Assembly: GCF_021155775.2 (NCBI RefSeq)
Contig: NC_060233.1
Coordinates: 30,597,077 to 30,661,076, forward strand
Direction of reading: 5' to 3'
Length of the DNA stretch: 64,000 nt
From: Neodiprion pinetum
Taxonomy: Eukaryota; Arthropoda; Insecta; Hymenoptera; Diprionidae
Part shown: positions 50,914 through 62,341 of the stretch, one piece after another
Position numbering within the stretch: position 1 is the first letter of the stretch
How the letters are laid out: each line of letters opens with the position of its first letter
The notes under the pieces: model-generated
Seen by the model: only the letters and a program-made list of their open reading frames with translations
Database searches by the model: none
What the model was told of the DNA's origin: nothing
Translations under genes and position numbers: made by a program

Positions 50914-50990
50914 AACTTTTTATCTTAGAAATCAATATGAATGACTCTTTCTCGACTGATTAGACACCGAGAAATGGGGAGAAGGCATTT
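50914..50990 (+). repeat. Ancient fragment of the 335-bp satellite
   Basis: Aligned by eye to the monomer segment TTTTTCGTCTCAG...GACTCTTTCCCGACC...GGAACTCAGAAAACG. Here it reads TTTTTATCTTAG, then ATGACTCTTTCTCGACTGAT, then GAGAAATGGGGAGAAG. It has the same order, spacing and orientation as the array, with about 25-30% divergence. Downstream similarity is lost until about 51.4 kb. Confidence 0.65.
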
Positions 50991-51409
50991 GAAATAGTGT
51001 AGAAACAACAGATAATAAAATACAAACAGGATACTGGAAAATTACTATATTTATTGATTTTAATACAGGTTACATTAAATGATAACAATACGATATCATG
51101 AATATCGTGTCCTGCAGAGATATTTTGCACTTGTGTGCAGCACAGAACTTAAACTATACTTCAAAGCTAAAAAAAAACAACTATCTTGAATAACGTTTTT
51201 CATATTCCGCTTAGTGATGTGCATATATTGTACTTCTTTTTCCACATATTCTCGCTATCTTTCACTGTATAACTATTTATAGGCTTGTAGAATTACTATA
51301 CACTGACACTCAGACACTTGTGCTGGAATAAGAGCATATTGAATAAACTGTAATTGAAATAATGAAAAAATTTTGTAGCTGTGAATTTGTCATTTTCCTT
51401 CCCGATCGC

Positions 51410-51985
51410 TCTGAAGAATCCAGTGGGAATTTCATGTTCCTTGAGAGGAACTTTTGATCTGTTGTTCCCGGTAGGTCGACACTGTGCGCGCTGGATGCCT
51501 ATAGCAAATTGACGGTGATGAAATTCATTGGAGATTTGATTTCAGCATCATATCAGACCGTCAATATTGTCAACAAGGATCTGAAGCGATTAGCCGTCAC
51601 TCTTTCGAGCGGAGGATCTTTCATCTAAGAATCGATTTGTACGTTCCTTTCTAGACTAATTCAACCTCAAGAGATGCAGGACAGACATCCCAGAGAGCGT
51701 GAGACCAACCGCAGATGAATGACGATAGAAATCTATCGTTTTTTATGTGTAACTCATTACCCTTTGCTGGCGGCGTATTCGGACTGCGCCTAATCGATTC
51801 TTTTAGCAGAATCGTATCGAAATAGCGCATCATCGAATGGCTTTCAGCATTTTTCAATACCGTTAAGTTTACACCGAAATTACAAAACGGCAAGCCAAAA
51901 TTCTTATTCAGCGAAAGATCTTTTATCTGAAAACGTTTTGTAAGACCCAATGCTGACTAATTGGATACCAGGAATTGGAGCACCA
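51410..51985 (+). repeat. Relict satellite monomers, at least one and a half units
   Basis: Two strongly diverged, head-to-tail copies of the array monomer. The landmark ATCTTTCATCTAAGAATCGATT at about 51617 recurs as ATCTTTTATCTGAAAACG at about 51917, about 300 bp on. CTAATTCAACC at 51655 and CTAATTGGATACC at 51957 both correspond to the monomer's CCAATTGGACCCC. The block GGCGTATTCGGACTGCGCC, followed by TAATCGATT, at about 51770 corresponds to the monomer's AGCGTATTGGGACTGCGCC. The units are shorter than 335 bp. They have drifted too far for any open frame to be meaningful. Confidence 0.75.
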
Positions 51986-52593
51986 CCAACCACCTCCGAC
52001 CACCTTCGTCCTCTTCGTCCCCTCTGCTTCGCCATGTATTCTATAACATTAATATTCATTATTATTCCAAAAACTTTTCATTTGCTCTCTCGATCTTGAA
52101 TTTTCGTAGGCATAGAATCAACACGCTGTTTTAGCTAGTCGCAAGTGAAGTATCTACGTTGAGTAGAGGAGCAGAATTGTTTTTCGAAAAGTGTTCGTAT
52201 GGAAAAAAATTCAGAGTCACTACCTCTCATCACGGATGAGCTAATTTTGATCGAGATGAAATGGATGCTCGTATGTGAGACAGTATTCAACACAGTGTCC
52301 TAATTTAAATACCTAAAAAGGTGATTGTCGGCAATTTTTTTTGTTTTTTGATAGGGTGAGAGAACGAAGCTTCTTGATACTTCCAGTGTATTTTAACACA
52401 CATTTGAAAGGTACGAGCAAACATCATTATAATCCAACTGTCGCCGAATAGTAGCGTTATTAGCTGACCCGTTAACTGAATAATATATCTTCAATCAACG
52501 GCTGACCATCAAAGGGCCTAGTCGCTTGAGTCTGGAATCGGCAGGGAAGATAAAGTTCGTATTTCTTGTCTGAAATGTGAAAACTAAAATCAT

Positions 52594-52890
52594 TATACAT
52601 CAAACATCATACATGGTATTAAAGGTCGAAACCAAAGTTTGGATGTTCGAATGTCGGAAGTTCGGTAAGTGTCGTCACCAAAAATTTTTTTTTCCCTGAC
52701 GTCATCGATCTAACATCAGCTAGCCGAATTTCTCAGTCTGGAAACTACCGCGCAGTAGAGCGGACGTATGAGAATCGCGCTCCGCAGATTACGAGTACCG
52801 GGTTCTCTACCTCCTGGATCCTGCGCTCCGGGTCCGCTTCCTGGTGAAACTCGACTTCCAGGGCAAGCGCTCCGTAGTTCTGGTTGTCCA
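52594..52890 (+). repeat. Dispersed repeat, copy 2
   Basis: Collinear with 1421-1740, about 80% identical by eye through the GTTTGGATGTTCG, GACGTCATC, GTCTGGAAAC and TCCTGCGCTCCGGGTC blocks. Its 3' end passes directly into an acidic-codon minisatellite. One of the two CRE-like sites of copy 1 is preserved here (CTGACGTCATC near 52.70 kb). Confidence 0.8.
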
Positions 52891-52942
52891 GGTCCTCCAC
52901 CTATTTGATTTTGGAAACCAGAAAAAGAGCACCGTAGTTCTC

Positions 52943-53047
52943 AAGGTGAATGAGGAGGAAGAGGACGAGAATGACGAGCAGAACAAGGTGGATGAGGAGG
53001 ACAAGGGTGACGAGGAGAACAAGGTGAATGAGGAGGACGAGGATTTG
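52943..53047 (+). repeat. GAGGA-rich minisatellite (42/36-bp units), open in one frame
   Basis: Three units start with AAGGTG(A/G)ATGAGGAGGA at 52943, 52985 and 53021. The forward frame 52844-53050 is open for 68 codons from an ATG and would give a basic/hydrophobic start followed by a Glu/Asp/Asn/Lys repeat. The unit lengths (42 and 36) are multiples of three, which keeps the frame open. The opposite strand is Ser-rich and open too. I regard it as a purine minisatellite; a disordered acidic tail of a real exon is the alternative. Confidence 0.6.
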
Positions 53048-53437
53048 TGAACGGTGAGAAAAACAATTTTATAATATTTGACAGCAATTGTATTTACATT
53101 AAATTCAAATTTTTTTGAACTTGGCATGTTCACAATAAATTATTTCAATTCATTTTTCGTGCAAGCCCAAATTCAGTAGCAATCAATGCGCTAATAAATA
53201 ATCTTCTTAGTAAAATGTGACAATTTAAAACTATATTAATCTATACACAATATTCTTGATGTTTTCTGATCCTTGAAATATTTATTAGTATTCAATGCAT
53301 TACCCGAGGTGGTCACTGGTGGTCGTTGGAAGTGGTTGGAGGTGGTTGCGGGTGATCGAGGTGGACGAGAAGGAGGACGACAAAAGTAGGGTAGCCTAAA
53401 GGGTAGGTTAGGTGCTGGGTGGTTTAGGTTAGATTAC

Positions 53438-53675
53438 CTGCTGAAAAATGGCGAAAACACAGAATCTGATTTTTTGGCTGTAACTTTTGATCCGCTGCTC
53501 GCAGCGTATCGGGATTGCGCTCAATCGATTTGTCTGGCAAAATTACGTCGAAATGGTGCCAGGAAGAATTTATTCCAGCACTTTTCAAAATCGCGAAAAT
53601 TTTAGCCCAAAATGCAAAGGGGTTAGCTATACTTTTTTCTTCATTTTTAGAGCCAAAAGGATGACTCAGGAAGTG
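53438..53675 (+). repeat. Relict satellite monomer, 3' two-thirds
   Basis: Clear alignment to the array monomer from CCTGCTGAAAAATG through TTTTTTGGCTGTAACTTT, GATC(C/G)GCTG..CGCAGCGTAT, GCGCTCAATCGATTT, AAAATTACGTCG, TTTATTCCAGCACTTTT and GCGAAAATTTT to GGGGTTAGCTATACTTTTTTC. By eye it is about 80-85% identical, closer to the array than the copies at 51.4-52.0 kb. The minus-strand frames over it match those that the array generates, confirming orientation. Confidence 0.9.
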
Positions 53676-54344
53676 CACCGACACCGGAAGGTGGCGCGAT
53701 GGCTACTCTGCAGAATAACGCCCTACCACCGACGAAACCGAGCTGTAATCGGTAATCCGTCGACACCATCAAGTCAGTCGTAATTCAGGAGTGTGAGATC
53801 ATCGAGATCTTAACTTGGAGATGAGTGAGTGGTGCACCCCATCGATCGGACCGGCCATTGGAAAGGACCTTCCATCCTCCAGAAAAGGCAACGTGGAAAC
53901 TCAGGATTTCCTGACGGAACGGCTCGGAAAATCGGTGATGCGTCCTAAGAGTCACCCTCGCGCTACCCAAGGTGGCCCACTCCTTGACTCACCTTTTCCT
54001 CGAACGTAACGTAGTACTTAGTCATACTAAATTTGTTCTGTGACGTTTTAATAGTTGATTTGATTACATTAATCGTTCCCAATCTCTCTTTGTCATTTGC
54101 AATACTATACTTGTTATAACTCAGTATACAAAATATAAACCATTGTGGACAATATGTTTCCCATCTATTCGTCCTGTCCATACCACTAAGTTCCTGTCAC
54201 CCAAAATACTAGACTTTCATCACAGCAGGTATGTCTACACTTGATGCATACAAAGCCCAAAGTAATGTTTTTCTGACCGCTCAAGAATAGGTTATATATA
54301 TATTCTTTGTAAGTCACGTTGGACAAGATCCTTCAGATCATCGA
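53676..54344. other. Non-satellite DNA between relict monomer and array
   Basis: About 670 bp (numerically two monomer lengths) that I cannot align to the satellite. Short overlapping frames on both strands at 53.79-54.01 kb have no domain. Both flanking satellite edges share a TTAG(C/T)(T/A)(A/C)...CTTTTTTCT variant not found in the array body, which suggests they once adjoined and this DNA was inserted or substituted. Confidence 0.4.
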
Positions 54345-54671
54345 CTGCACGTAACGGAGGTTAGTCTAGCTTTTTTCTCCATTTCTGGAGGCAGAAATTT
54401 GTGGTCTCAGATTCAACTTGTATGACTCTTTCCCGACCAATTGGACCCCAAGGAACTCAGAAAACGCAGCAAAAGGAGCGTGGGATCAACGGGAAAGAAG
54501 ATACAAGGAAAAAAAAACCTGCTGAAAAATGTCGAAAATTCTGGTTTTCGTTTTTTGGCTGTAACTTTCGATGCGTTGATCGCAGCGTATTGGGACTGCG
54601 CCCAATCGATTTATCTCGCAAAATTACGTCGGAATAGTGCCATAATTAATTTATTCCAGCACTTTTGAAAA
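54345..54671 (+). repeat. Diverged edge monomer of the array
   Basis: The first unit carries many private changes: its T tract and adjacent 40 bp read TTTTTTCTCCATTTCTGG instead of the array form, plus an extra A run, TTATCTCGCA and CATAATTAATTTATTCC. Greater divergence at an array edge is expected because homogenisation by unequal exchange is least effective there. Confidence 0.85.
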
Positions 54672-57651
54672 TCGCGAAAATTTTCGCCAAAAATACAAAG
54701 GGGTTAACCTTCCTTTTTTTTTTACCAAAAAATTTTTTGTCTCAGAATTGATTCGTATGACTCTTTCCCGACCAATTGGACCCCAAGGAACTCAGAAAAC
54801 GCAGCAAAAGGAGCGTGGGATCGACGGGAGAGAAGATACGAGGAAAAAAGCACCTGCTGAAAAATGTCGAAAATTCAGGTTTTCGTTTTTTGGTTGTAAC
54901 TTTCGATGCGTTGATCGCAGCGTATTGGGACTGCGTCCAATCGATTTCTCTCGCAAAATTACGTCGGAATAGTGCCACAATTGATTTATTCCAGCACTTT
55001 TGAAAATCGCGAAAATTTTCGCCAAAAATACAAAGGGGTTAACCTTCCTTTTTTTTTTACCATAAAATTTTTCGTCTCAGAATTGATTCGTATGACTCTT
55101 TCCCGACCAATTGGACCCCAAGGAACTCAGAAAACGCAGCAAAAGGAGCGTGGGATCAACGGGAGAGAAGATACGAGGAAAAAAGCACCTGCTGTAAAAA
55201 GTCGAAAACTCAGGTTTTCGTTTTTCGGCTGTAACTTTCGATGCGTTGATCGCAGCGTATTGGGTTTGCGCCCAATCGATTTCTCTCGCAAAATTACGTC
55301 GGAATAGTGCCACAATTGATTTATTCCAGCACTTTTGAAAATCGCGAAAATTTTCGCCAAAAATACAAAGGGGTTAACCTTCCTTTTTTTTTTACCAAAA
55401 AATTTTTCGTCTCAGAATTGATTCGTATGACTCTTTCCCGACCAATTGGACCCCAAGAAACTCAGAAAACGCAGCAAAAGGAGCGTGGGATCAACGGGAG
55501 AGAAGATACGAGGAAAAAAGCACCTGCTGTAAAAAGTCGAAAACTCAGGTTTTCGTTTTTCGGTTGTAACTTTCGATGCGTTGATCGCAGCGTATTGGGT
55601 TTGCGCCCAATCGATTTCTCTCGCAAAATTACGTCGGAATAGTGCCACAATTGATTTATTCCAGCACTTTTGAAAATCGCGAAAATTTTCGCCAAAAATA
55701 CAAAGGGGTTAACCTTCCTTTTTTTTTTACCAAAAAATTTTTCGTCTCAGAATTGATTCGTATGACTCTTTCCCGACCAATTGGACCCCAAGGAACTCAG
55801 AAAACGCAGCAAAAGGAGCGTGGGATCAACGGGAGAGAAGATACGAGGAAAAAAGCACCTGCTGAAAAATGTCGAAAACTCAGGTTTTCGTTTTTCGGCT
55901 GTAACTTTCGATGCGTTGATCGCAGCGTATTGGGACTGCGCCCAATCGATTTCTCTCGCAAAATTACGTCGGAATAGTGCCACAATTGATTTATTCCAGC
56001 ACTTTTGAAAATCGCGAAAATTTTCGCCAAAAATACAAAGGGGTTAACCTTCCTTTTTTTTTTACCAAAAAATTTTTCGTCTCAGAATTGATTCGTATGA
56101 CTCTTTCCCGACCAATTGGACCCCAAGGAACTCAGAAAACGCAGCAAAAGGAGCGTGGGATCAACGGGAGAGAAGATACGAGGAAAAAAGCACCTGCTGA
56201 AAAATGTCGAAAACTCAGGTTTTCGCTTTTCGGCTGTAACTTTCGATGCGTTGATCGCAGCGTATTGGGACTGCGCCCAATCGATTTCTCTCGCAAAATT
56301 ACGTCGGAATAGTGCCACAATTGATTTATTCCAGCACTTTTGAAAATCGCGAAAATTTTCGCCAAAAATACAAAGGGGTTAACCTTCCTTTTTTTTTTAC
56401 CAAAAAATTTTTCGTCTCAGAATCGATTCGTATGACTCTTTCCCGACCAATTGGACCCCAAGGAACTCAGAAAACGCAGCAAAAGGAGCGTGAGATCAAC
56501 GGGAGAGAAGATACGAGGAAAAAAGCACCTGCTGAAAAATGTCGAAAACTCAGGTTTTCGTTTTTCGGCTGTAACTTTCGATGCGTTGATCGCAGCGTAT
56601 TGGGACTGCGCCCAATCGATTTCTCTCGCAAAATTACGTCGGAATAGTGCCACAATTGATTTATTCCAGCACTTTTGAAAATCGCGAAAATTTTCGCCAA
56701 AAATACAAAGGGGTTAACCTTCCTTTTTTTTTTACCAAAAAATTTTTCGTCTCAGAATTGATTCGTATGACTCTTTCCCGACCAATTGGACCCCAAGGAA
56801 CTCAGAAAACGCAGCAAAAGGAGCGTGGGATCAACGGGAGAGAAGATACGAGGAAAAAAGCACCTGCTGAAAAATGTCGAAAACTCAGGTTTTCGTTTTT
56901 CGGCTGTAACTTTCGATGCGTTGATCGCAGCGTATTGGGACTGCGCCCAATCGATTTCTCTCGCAAAATTACGTCGGAATAGTGCCACAATTGATTTATT
57001 CCAGCACTTTTGAAAATCACGAAAATTTTCGCCAAAATTACAAAGGGGTTAACCTTCCTTTTTTTTTTACCAAAAAATTTTTCGTCTCAGAATTGATTCG
57101 TATGACTCTTTCCCGACCAATTGGACCCCAAGGAACTCAGAAAACGCAGCAAAAGGAGCGTGGGATCAACGGGAGAGAAGATACGAGGAAAAAAGCACCT
57201 GCTGAAAAATGTCGAAAATTCAGGTTTCCGTTTTTTGGCTGTAACTTTCGATGCGTTGATCGCAGCGTATTGGGACTGCGTCCAATCGATTTCTCTCGCA
57301 AAATTACGTCGGAATGGTGCCACAATTAATTTATTCCAGCACTTTTGAAAATCGCGAAAATTTTCGCCAAAAATACAAAGGGGTTAACCTTCCTTTTTTT
57401 TTTACCAAAAAATTTTTCGTTTTAGAATTGATTCGTATGACTCTTTCCCGACCAATTGGACCCCAAGGAACTCAGAAAACGCAGCAAAAGGAGCGTGGGA
57501 TCAACGGGAGAGAAGATACGAGGAAAAAAGCACCTGCTGAAAAATGTCGAAAACTCAGGTTTTCGTTTTTCGGCTGTAACTTTCGATGCGTTGATCGCAG
57601 CGTATTGGGACTGCGCCCAATCGATTTCTCTCGCAAAATTACGTCGGAATA
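54672..57651 (+). repeat. Upstream satellite block, irregular monomer order
   Basis: Nine monomers with less clear order than the rest. Two neighbours (starting 54972 and 55307) share the CTGTAAAAAGTCG and TTGGGTTTGCG variants, a local duplication. The unit at 56312 is diagnostic H-type (AATCGATTCG with GCGTGAGATCAAC) and matches the H monomer at 59997, eleven monomers downstream. Units at 56647, 56982 and 57317 have no counterpart later in the window. Confidence 0.85.
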
Positions 57652-60331
57652 GTGCCACAATTGATTTATTCCAGCACTTTTGAAAATCGCGAAAATTTTC
57701 GCCAAAAATACAAAGGGGTTAACCTTCCTTTTTTTTTTACCAAAAAATTTTTCGTCTCAGAATTGATTCGTATGACTCTTTCCCGACCAATTGAACCCCA
57801 AGGAACTCGGAAAACGCAGCAAAAGGAGCGTGGGATCAACGGGAGAGAAGATACAAGGAAAAAGGCACCTGCTGAAAAATGTCGAAAATTCAGGTTTTCG
57901 TTTTTTGGCTGTCACTTTCCATGCGTTGATCGCAGCGTATTGGGACTGCGCCCAATCGATTTCTCTCGCAAAATTACGTCGGAATAGTGCCACAATTAAT
58001 TTATTCCAGCACTTTTGAAAATCGCGAAAATTTTCGCCAAAAATACAAAGGGGTTAACCTTCCTTTTTTTTTTACCAACAAATTTTTCGTCTCAGAATTG
58101 ATTCGTATGACTCTTTCCCGACCAATTGGACCCCAAGGAACTCAGAAAACGCAGCAAAAGGAGCGTGGGATCAACGGGAGAGAAGATACGAGGAAAGAAG
58201 CACCAGCTGAAAAATGTCGAAAACTCGGGTTTTCGTTTTTCGGCTGTAACTTTCGATGCGTTGATCGCAGCGTATTGGGACTGCGCCCAATCGATTTCTC
58301 TCGCAAAATTACGTCGGAATAGTGCCACAATTGATTTATTCCAGCACTTTTGAAAATCGCGAAAATTTTCGCCAAAAATACAAAGGGGTTAACCTTCCTT
58401 TTTTTTTTACCAAAAAATTTTTCGTCTCAGAATCGATTCGTATGACTCTTTCCCGACCAATTGGACCCCTAGGAACTCAGAAAACGCAGCAAAAGGAGCG
58501 TGGGATCAACGGGAGAGAAGATACAAGGAAAAAAGCACCTGCTGAAAAATGTCGAAAATTCAGGTTTTCGTTTTTTGGCTGTAACTTTCGATGCGTTGAT
58601 CGCAGCGTATTGGGACTGCGCCCAATCGATTTCTCTCGCAAAATTACGTCGGAATAGTGCCACAATTAATTTATTCCAGCACTTTTGAAAATCGCGAAAA
58701 TTTTCGCCAAAAATACAAAGGGGTTAACCTTCCTTTTTTTTTTACCAAAAAATTTTTCGTCTCAGAATTGATTCGTATGACTCTTTCCCGACCAATTGGA
58801 CCCCAAGGAACTCAGAAAACGCAGCAAAAGGAGCGTGGGATCAACGGGAGAAAAGATACGAGGAAAAAAGCACCTGCTGAAAAATGTCGAAAACTCAGGT
58901 TTTCGCTTTTCGGCTGTAACTTTCGATGCGTTGATCGCAGCGTATTGGGACTGCGCCCAATCGATTTCTCTCGCAAAATTACGTCGGAATAGTGCCACAA
59001 TTGATTTATTCCAGCAGTTTTGAAAATCACGAAAATTTTCGCCAAAAATACAAAGGGGTTAACCTTCCTTTTTTTTTTACCAAAAAATTTTTCGTCTCAG
59101 AATTGATTCGTATGACTCTTTCCCGACCAATTGGACCCCAAGGAACTCAGAAAACGCAGCAAAAGAAGCGTGGGATCAACGGGAGAGAAGATACGAGGAA
59201 AAAAGCACCTGCTGAAAAATGTCGAAAACTCAGGTTTTCGTTTTTCGGCTGTAACTTTCGATGCGTTGATCGCAGCGTATTGGGACTGCGCCCAATCGAT
59301 TTCTCTCGCAAAATTACGTCGGAATAGTGCCACAATTGATTTATTCCAGCACTTTTGAAAATCGCGAAAATTTTCGCCAAAAATACAAAGGGGTTAACCT
59401 TCCTTTTTTTTTTACCAAAAAATTTTTCGTCTCAGAATTGATTCGTATGACTCTTCCCCGACCAATTGGACCCCAAGGAACTCAGAAAACGCAGCAAAAG
59501 GAGCGTGGGATCAACGGGAGAGAAGATACGAGGAAAAAAGCACCTGCTGAAAAATGTCGAAAACTCAGGTTTTCGCTTTTCGGCTGTAACTTTCGATGCG
59601 TTGATCGCAGCGTATTGGGACTGCGCCCAATCGATTTCTCTCGCAAAATTACGTCGGAATAGTGCCACAATTGATTTATTCCAGCACTTTTGAAAATCGC
59701 GAAAATTTTCGCCAAAAATACAAAGGGGTTAACCTTCCTTTTTTTTTTACCAAAAAATTTTTCGTCTCAGAATTGATTCGTATGACTCTTTCCCGACCAA
59801 TTGGACCCCAAGGAACTCAGAAAACGCAGCAAAAGGAGCGTGGGATCAACGGGAGAGAAGATACAAGGAAAAAAGCACCTGCTGAAAAATGTCGAAAATT
59901 CAGGTTTTCGTTTTTTGGCTGTCACTTTCGATGCGTTGATCGCAGCGTATTGGGACTACGCCCAATCGATTTCTCGCGCAAAATTACGTCGGAATAGTGC
60001 CACAATTGATTTATTCCAGCACTTTTGAAAATCGCGAAAATTTTCGCCAAAAATACAAAGGGGTTAACCTTCCTTTTTTTTTTACCAAAAAATTTTTCGT
60101 CTCAGAATCGATTCGTATGACTCTTTCCCGACCAATTGGACCCCAAGGAACTCAGAAAACGCAGCAAAAGGAGCGTGAGATCAACGGGAGAGAAGATACG
60201 AGGAAAAAAGCACCTGCTGAAAAATGTCGAAAACTCAGGTTTTCGTTTTTCGGCTGTAACTTTCGATGCGTTGATCGCAGCGTATTGGGACTGCGCCCAA
60301 TCGATTTCTCTCGCAAAATTACGTCGGAATA
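57652..60331 (+). repeat. Higher-order repeat 1: eight monomers A-B-C-D-E-F-G-H (2680 bp)
   Basis: Monomers are told apart by fixed variants. A: TTGAACCCC, AAAGGCACC and CACTTTCCATG. B: CCAACAAATTT, GGAAAGAAGCACCAG. C: AATCGATTCG with GACCCCTAGG. D: GGGAGAAAAGATACG and TTCGCTTTTC. E: CCAGCAGTTTTG, ATCACG and AAAAGAAGCG. F: CTCTTCCCCG and TTCGCTTTTC. G: GTCACTTTCGATG, GGACTACG and CTCGCGCA. H: AATCGATTCG with GTGAGATC. The next unit repeats A to F in the same order. Confidence 0.9.
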
Positions 60332-62341
60332 GTGCCACAATTGATTTATTCCAGCACTTTTGAAAATCGCGAAAATTTTCGCCAAAAATACAAAGGGGTT
60401 AACCTTCCTTTTTTTTTTACCAAAAAATTTTTCGTCTCAGAATTGATTCGTATGACTCTTTCCCGACCAATTGAACCCCAAGGAACTCAGAAAACGCAGC
60501 AAAAGGAGCGTGGGATCAACGGGAGAGAAGATACAAGGAAAAAGGCACCTGCTGAAAAATGTCGAAAATTCAGGTTTTCGTTTTTTGGCTGTCACTTTCC
60601 ATGCGTTGATCGCAGCGTATTGGGACTGCGCCCAATCGATTTCTCTCGCAAAATTACGTCGGAATAGTGCCACAATTAATTTATTCCAGCACTTTTGAAA
60701 ATCGCGAAAATTTTCGCCAAAAATACAAAGGGGTTAACCTTCCTTTTTTTTTTACCAACAAATTTTTCGTCTCAGAATTGATTCGTATGACTCTTTCCCG
60801 ACCAATTGGACCCCAAGGAACTCAGAAAACGCAGCAAAAGGAGCGTGGGATCAACGGGAGAGAAGATACGAGGAAAGAAGCACCAGCTGAAAAATGTCGA
60901 AAACTCGGGTTTTCGTTTTTCGGCTGTAACTTTCGATGCGTTGATCGCAGCGTATTGGGACTGCGCCCAATCGATTTCTCTCGCAAAATTACGTCGGAAT
61001 AGTGCCACAATTGATTTATTCCAGCACTTTTGAAAATCGCGAAAATTTTCGCCAAAAATACAAAGGGGTTAACCTTCCTTTTTTTTTTACCAAAAAATTT
61101 TTCGTCTCAGAATCGATTCGTATGACTCTTTCCCGACCAATTGGACCCCTAGGAACTCAGAAAACGCAGCAAAAGGAGCGTGGGATCAACGGGAGAGAAG
61201 ATACAAGGAAAAAAGCACCTGCTGAAAAATGTCGAAAATTCAGGTTTTCGTTTTTTGGCTGTAACTTTCGATGCGTTGATCGCAGCGTATTGGGACTGCG
61301 CCCAATCGATTTCTCTCGCAAAATTACGTCGGAATAGTGCCACAATTAATTTATTCCAGCACTTTTGAAAATCGCGAAAATTTTCGCCAAAAATACAAAG
61401 GGGTTAACCTTCCTTTTTTTTTTACCAAAAAATTTTTCGTCTCAGAATTGATTCGTATGACTCTTTCCCGACCAATTGGACCCCAAGGAACTCAGAAAAC
61501 GCAGCAAAAGGAGCGTGGGATCAACGGGAGAAAAGATACGAGGAAAAAAGCACCTGCTGAAAAATGTCGAAAACTCAGGTTTTCGCTTTTCGGCTGTAAC
61601 TTTCGATGCGTTGATCGCAGCGTATTGGGACTGCGCCCAATCGATTTCTCTCGCAAAATTACGTCGGAATAGTGCCACAATTGATTTATTCCAGCAGTTT
61701 TGAAAATCACGAAAATTTTCGCCAAAAATACAAAGGGGTTAACCTTCCTTTTTTTTTTACCAAAAAATTTTTCGTCTCAGAATTGATTCGTATGACTCTT
61801 TCCCGACCAATTGGACCCCAAGGAACTCAGAAAACGCAGCAAAAGAAGCGTGGGATCAACGGGAGAGAAGATACGAGGAAAAAAGCACCTGCTGAAAAAT
61901 GTCGAAAACTCAGGTTTTCGTTTTTCGGCTGTAACTTTCGATGCGTTGATCGCAGCGTATTGGGACTGCGCCCAATCGATTTCTCTCGCAAAATTACGTC
62001 GGAATAGTGCCACAATTGATTTATTCCAGCACTTTTGAAAATCGCGAAAATTTTCGCCAAAAATACAAAGGGGTTAACCTTCCTTTTTTTTTTACCAAAA
62101 AATTTTTCGTCTCAGAATTGATTCGTATGACTCTTCCCCGACCAATTGGACCCCAAGGAACTCAGAAAACGCAGCAAAAGGAGCGTGGGATCAACGGGAG
62201 AGAAGATACGAGGAAAAAAGCACCTGCTGAAAAATGTCGAAAACTCAGGTTTTCGCTTTTCGGCTGTAACTTTCGATGCGTTGATCGCAGCGTATTGGGA
62301 CTGCGCCCAATCGATTTCTCTCGCAAAATTACGTCGGAATA
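60332..62341 (+). repeat. Higher-order repeat 2: six monomers A-B-C-D-E-F (2010 bp)
   Basis: The same diagnostic variants in the same order as in the preceding unit, but G and H are missing. Monomers B, C, D, E and F show no difference from their counterparts 2680 bp upstream in any variant I checked. A differs by one base (AACTCAG against AACTCGG). Confidence 0.9.

Larger units (their letters stand above)
51986..53437. mobile_element. About 1.45-kb segment interrupting a relict satellite monomer
   Basis: Satellite similarity stops at about 51985, in the part equivalent to GGACCCCAAGGAACTC, and resumes at about 53438 with the part equivalent to CCTGCTGAAAAATG. The monomer is therefore split, with about 55 bp of it missing. 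The intervening DNA carries copy 2 of the dispersed repeat. Its ends are CCACCAACCACCTCC-rich at the left and GGTGGTTGG-rich at the right, loosely inverted, but this is low-complexity sequence. It may be an inserted element, or the gap may simply reflect decay plus deletion. Confidence 0.4.

Noticed and set aside
52844..53050. Acidic 68-codon protein
   Set aside because: Most of it is a GAGGA minisatellite whose unit lengths happen to be multiples of three. The reverse strand is open as well, and the 5' part belongs to a dispersed repeat.
53401..53432. Possible telomeric TTAGG repeat
   Set aside because: Only two TTAGG pentamers in imperfect context; not a tandem telomere array.
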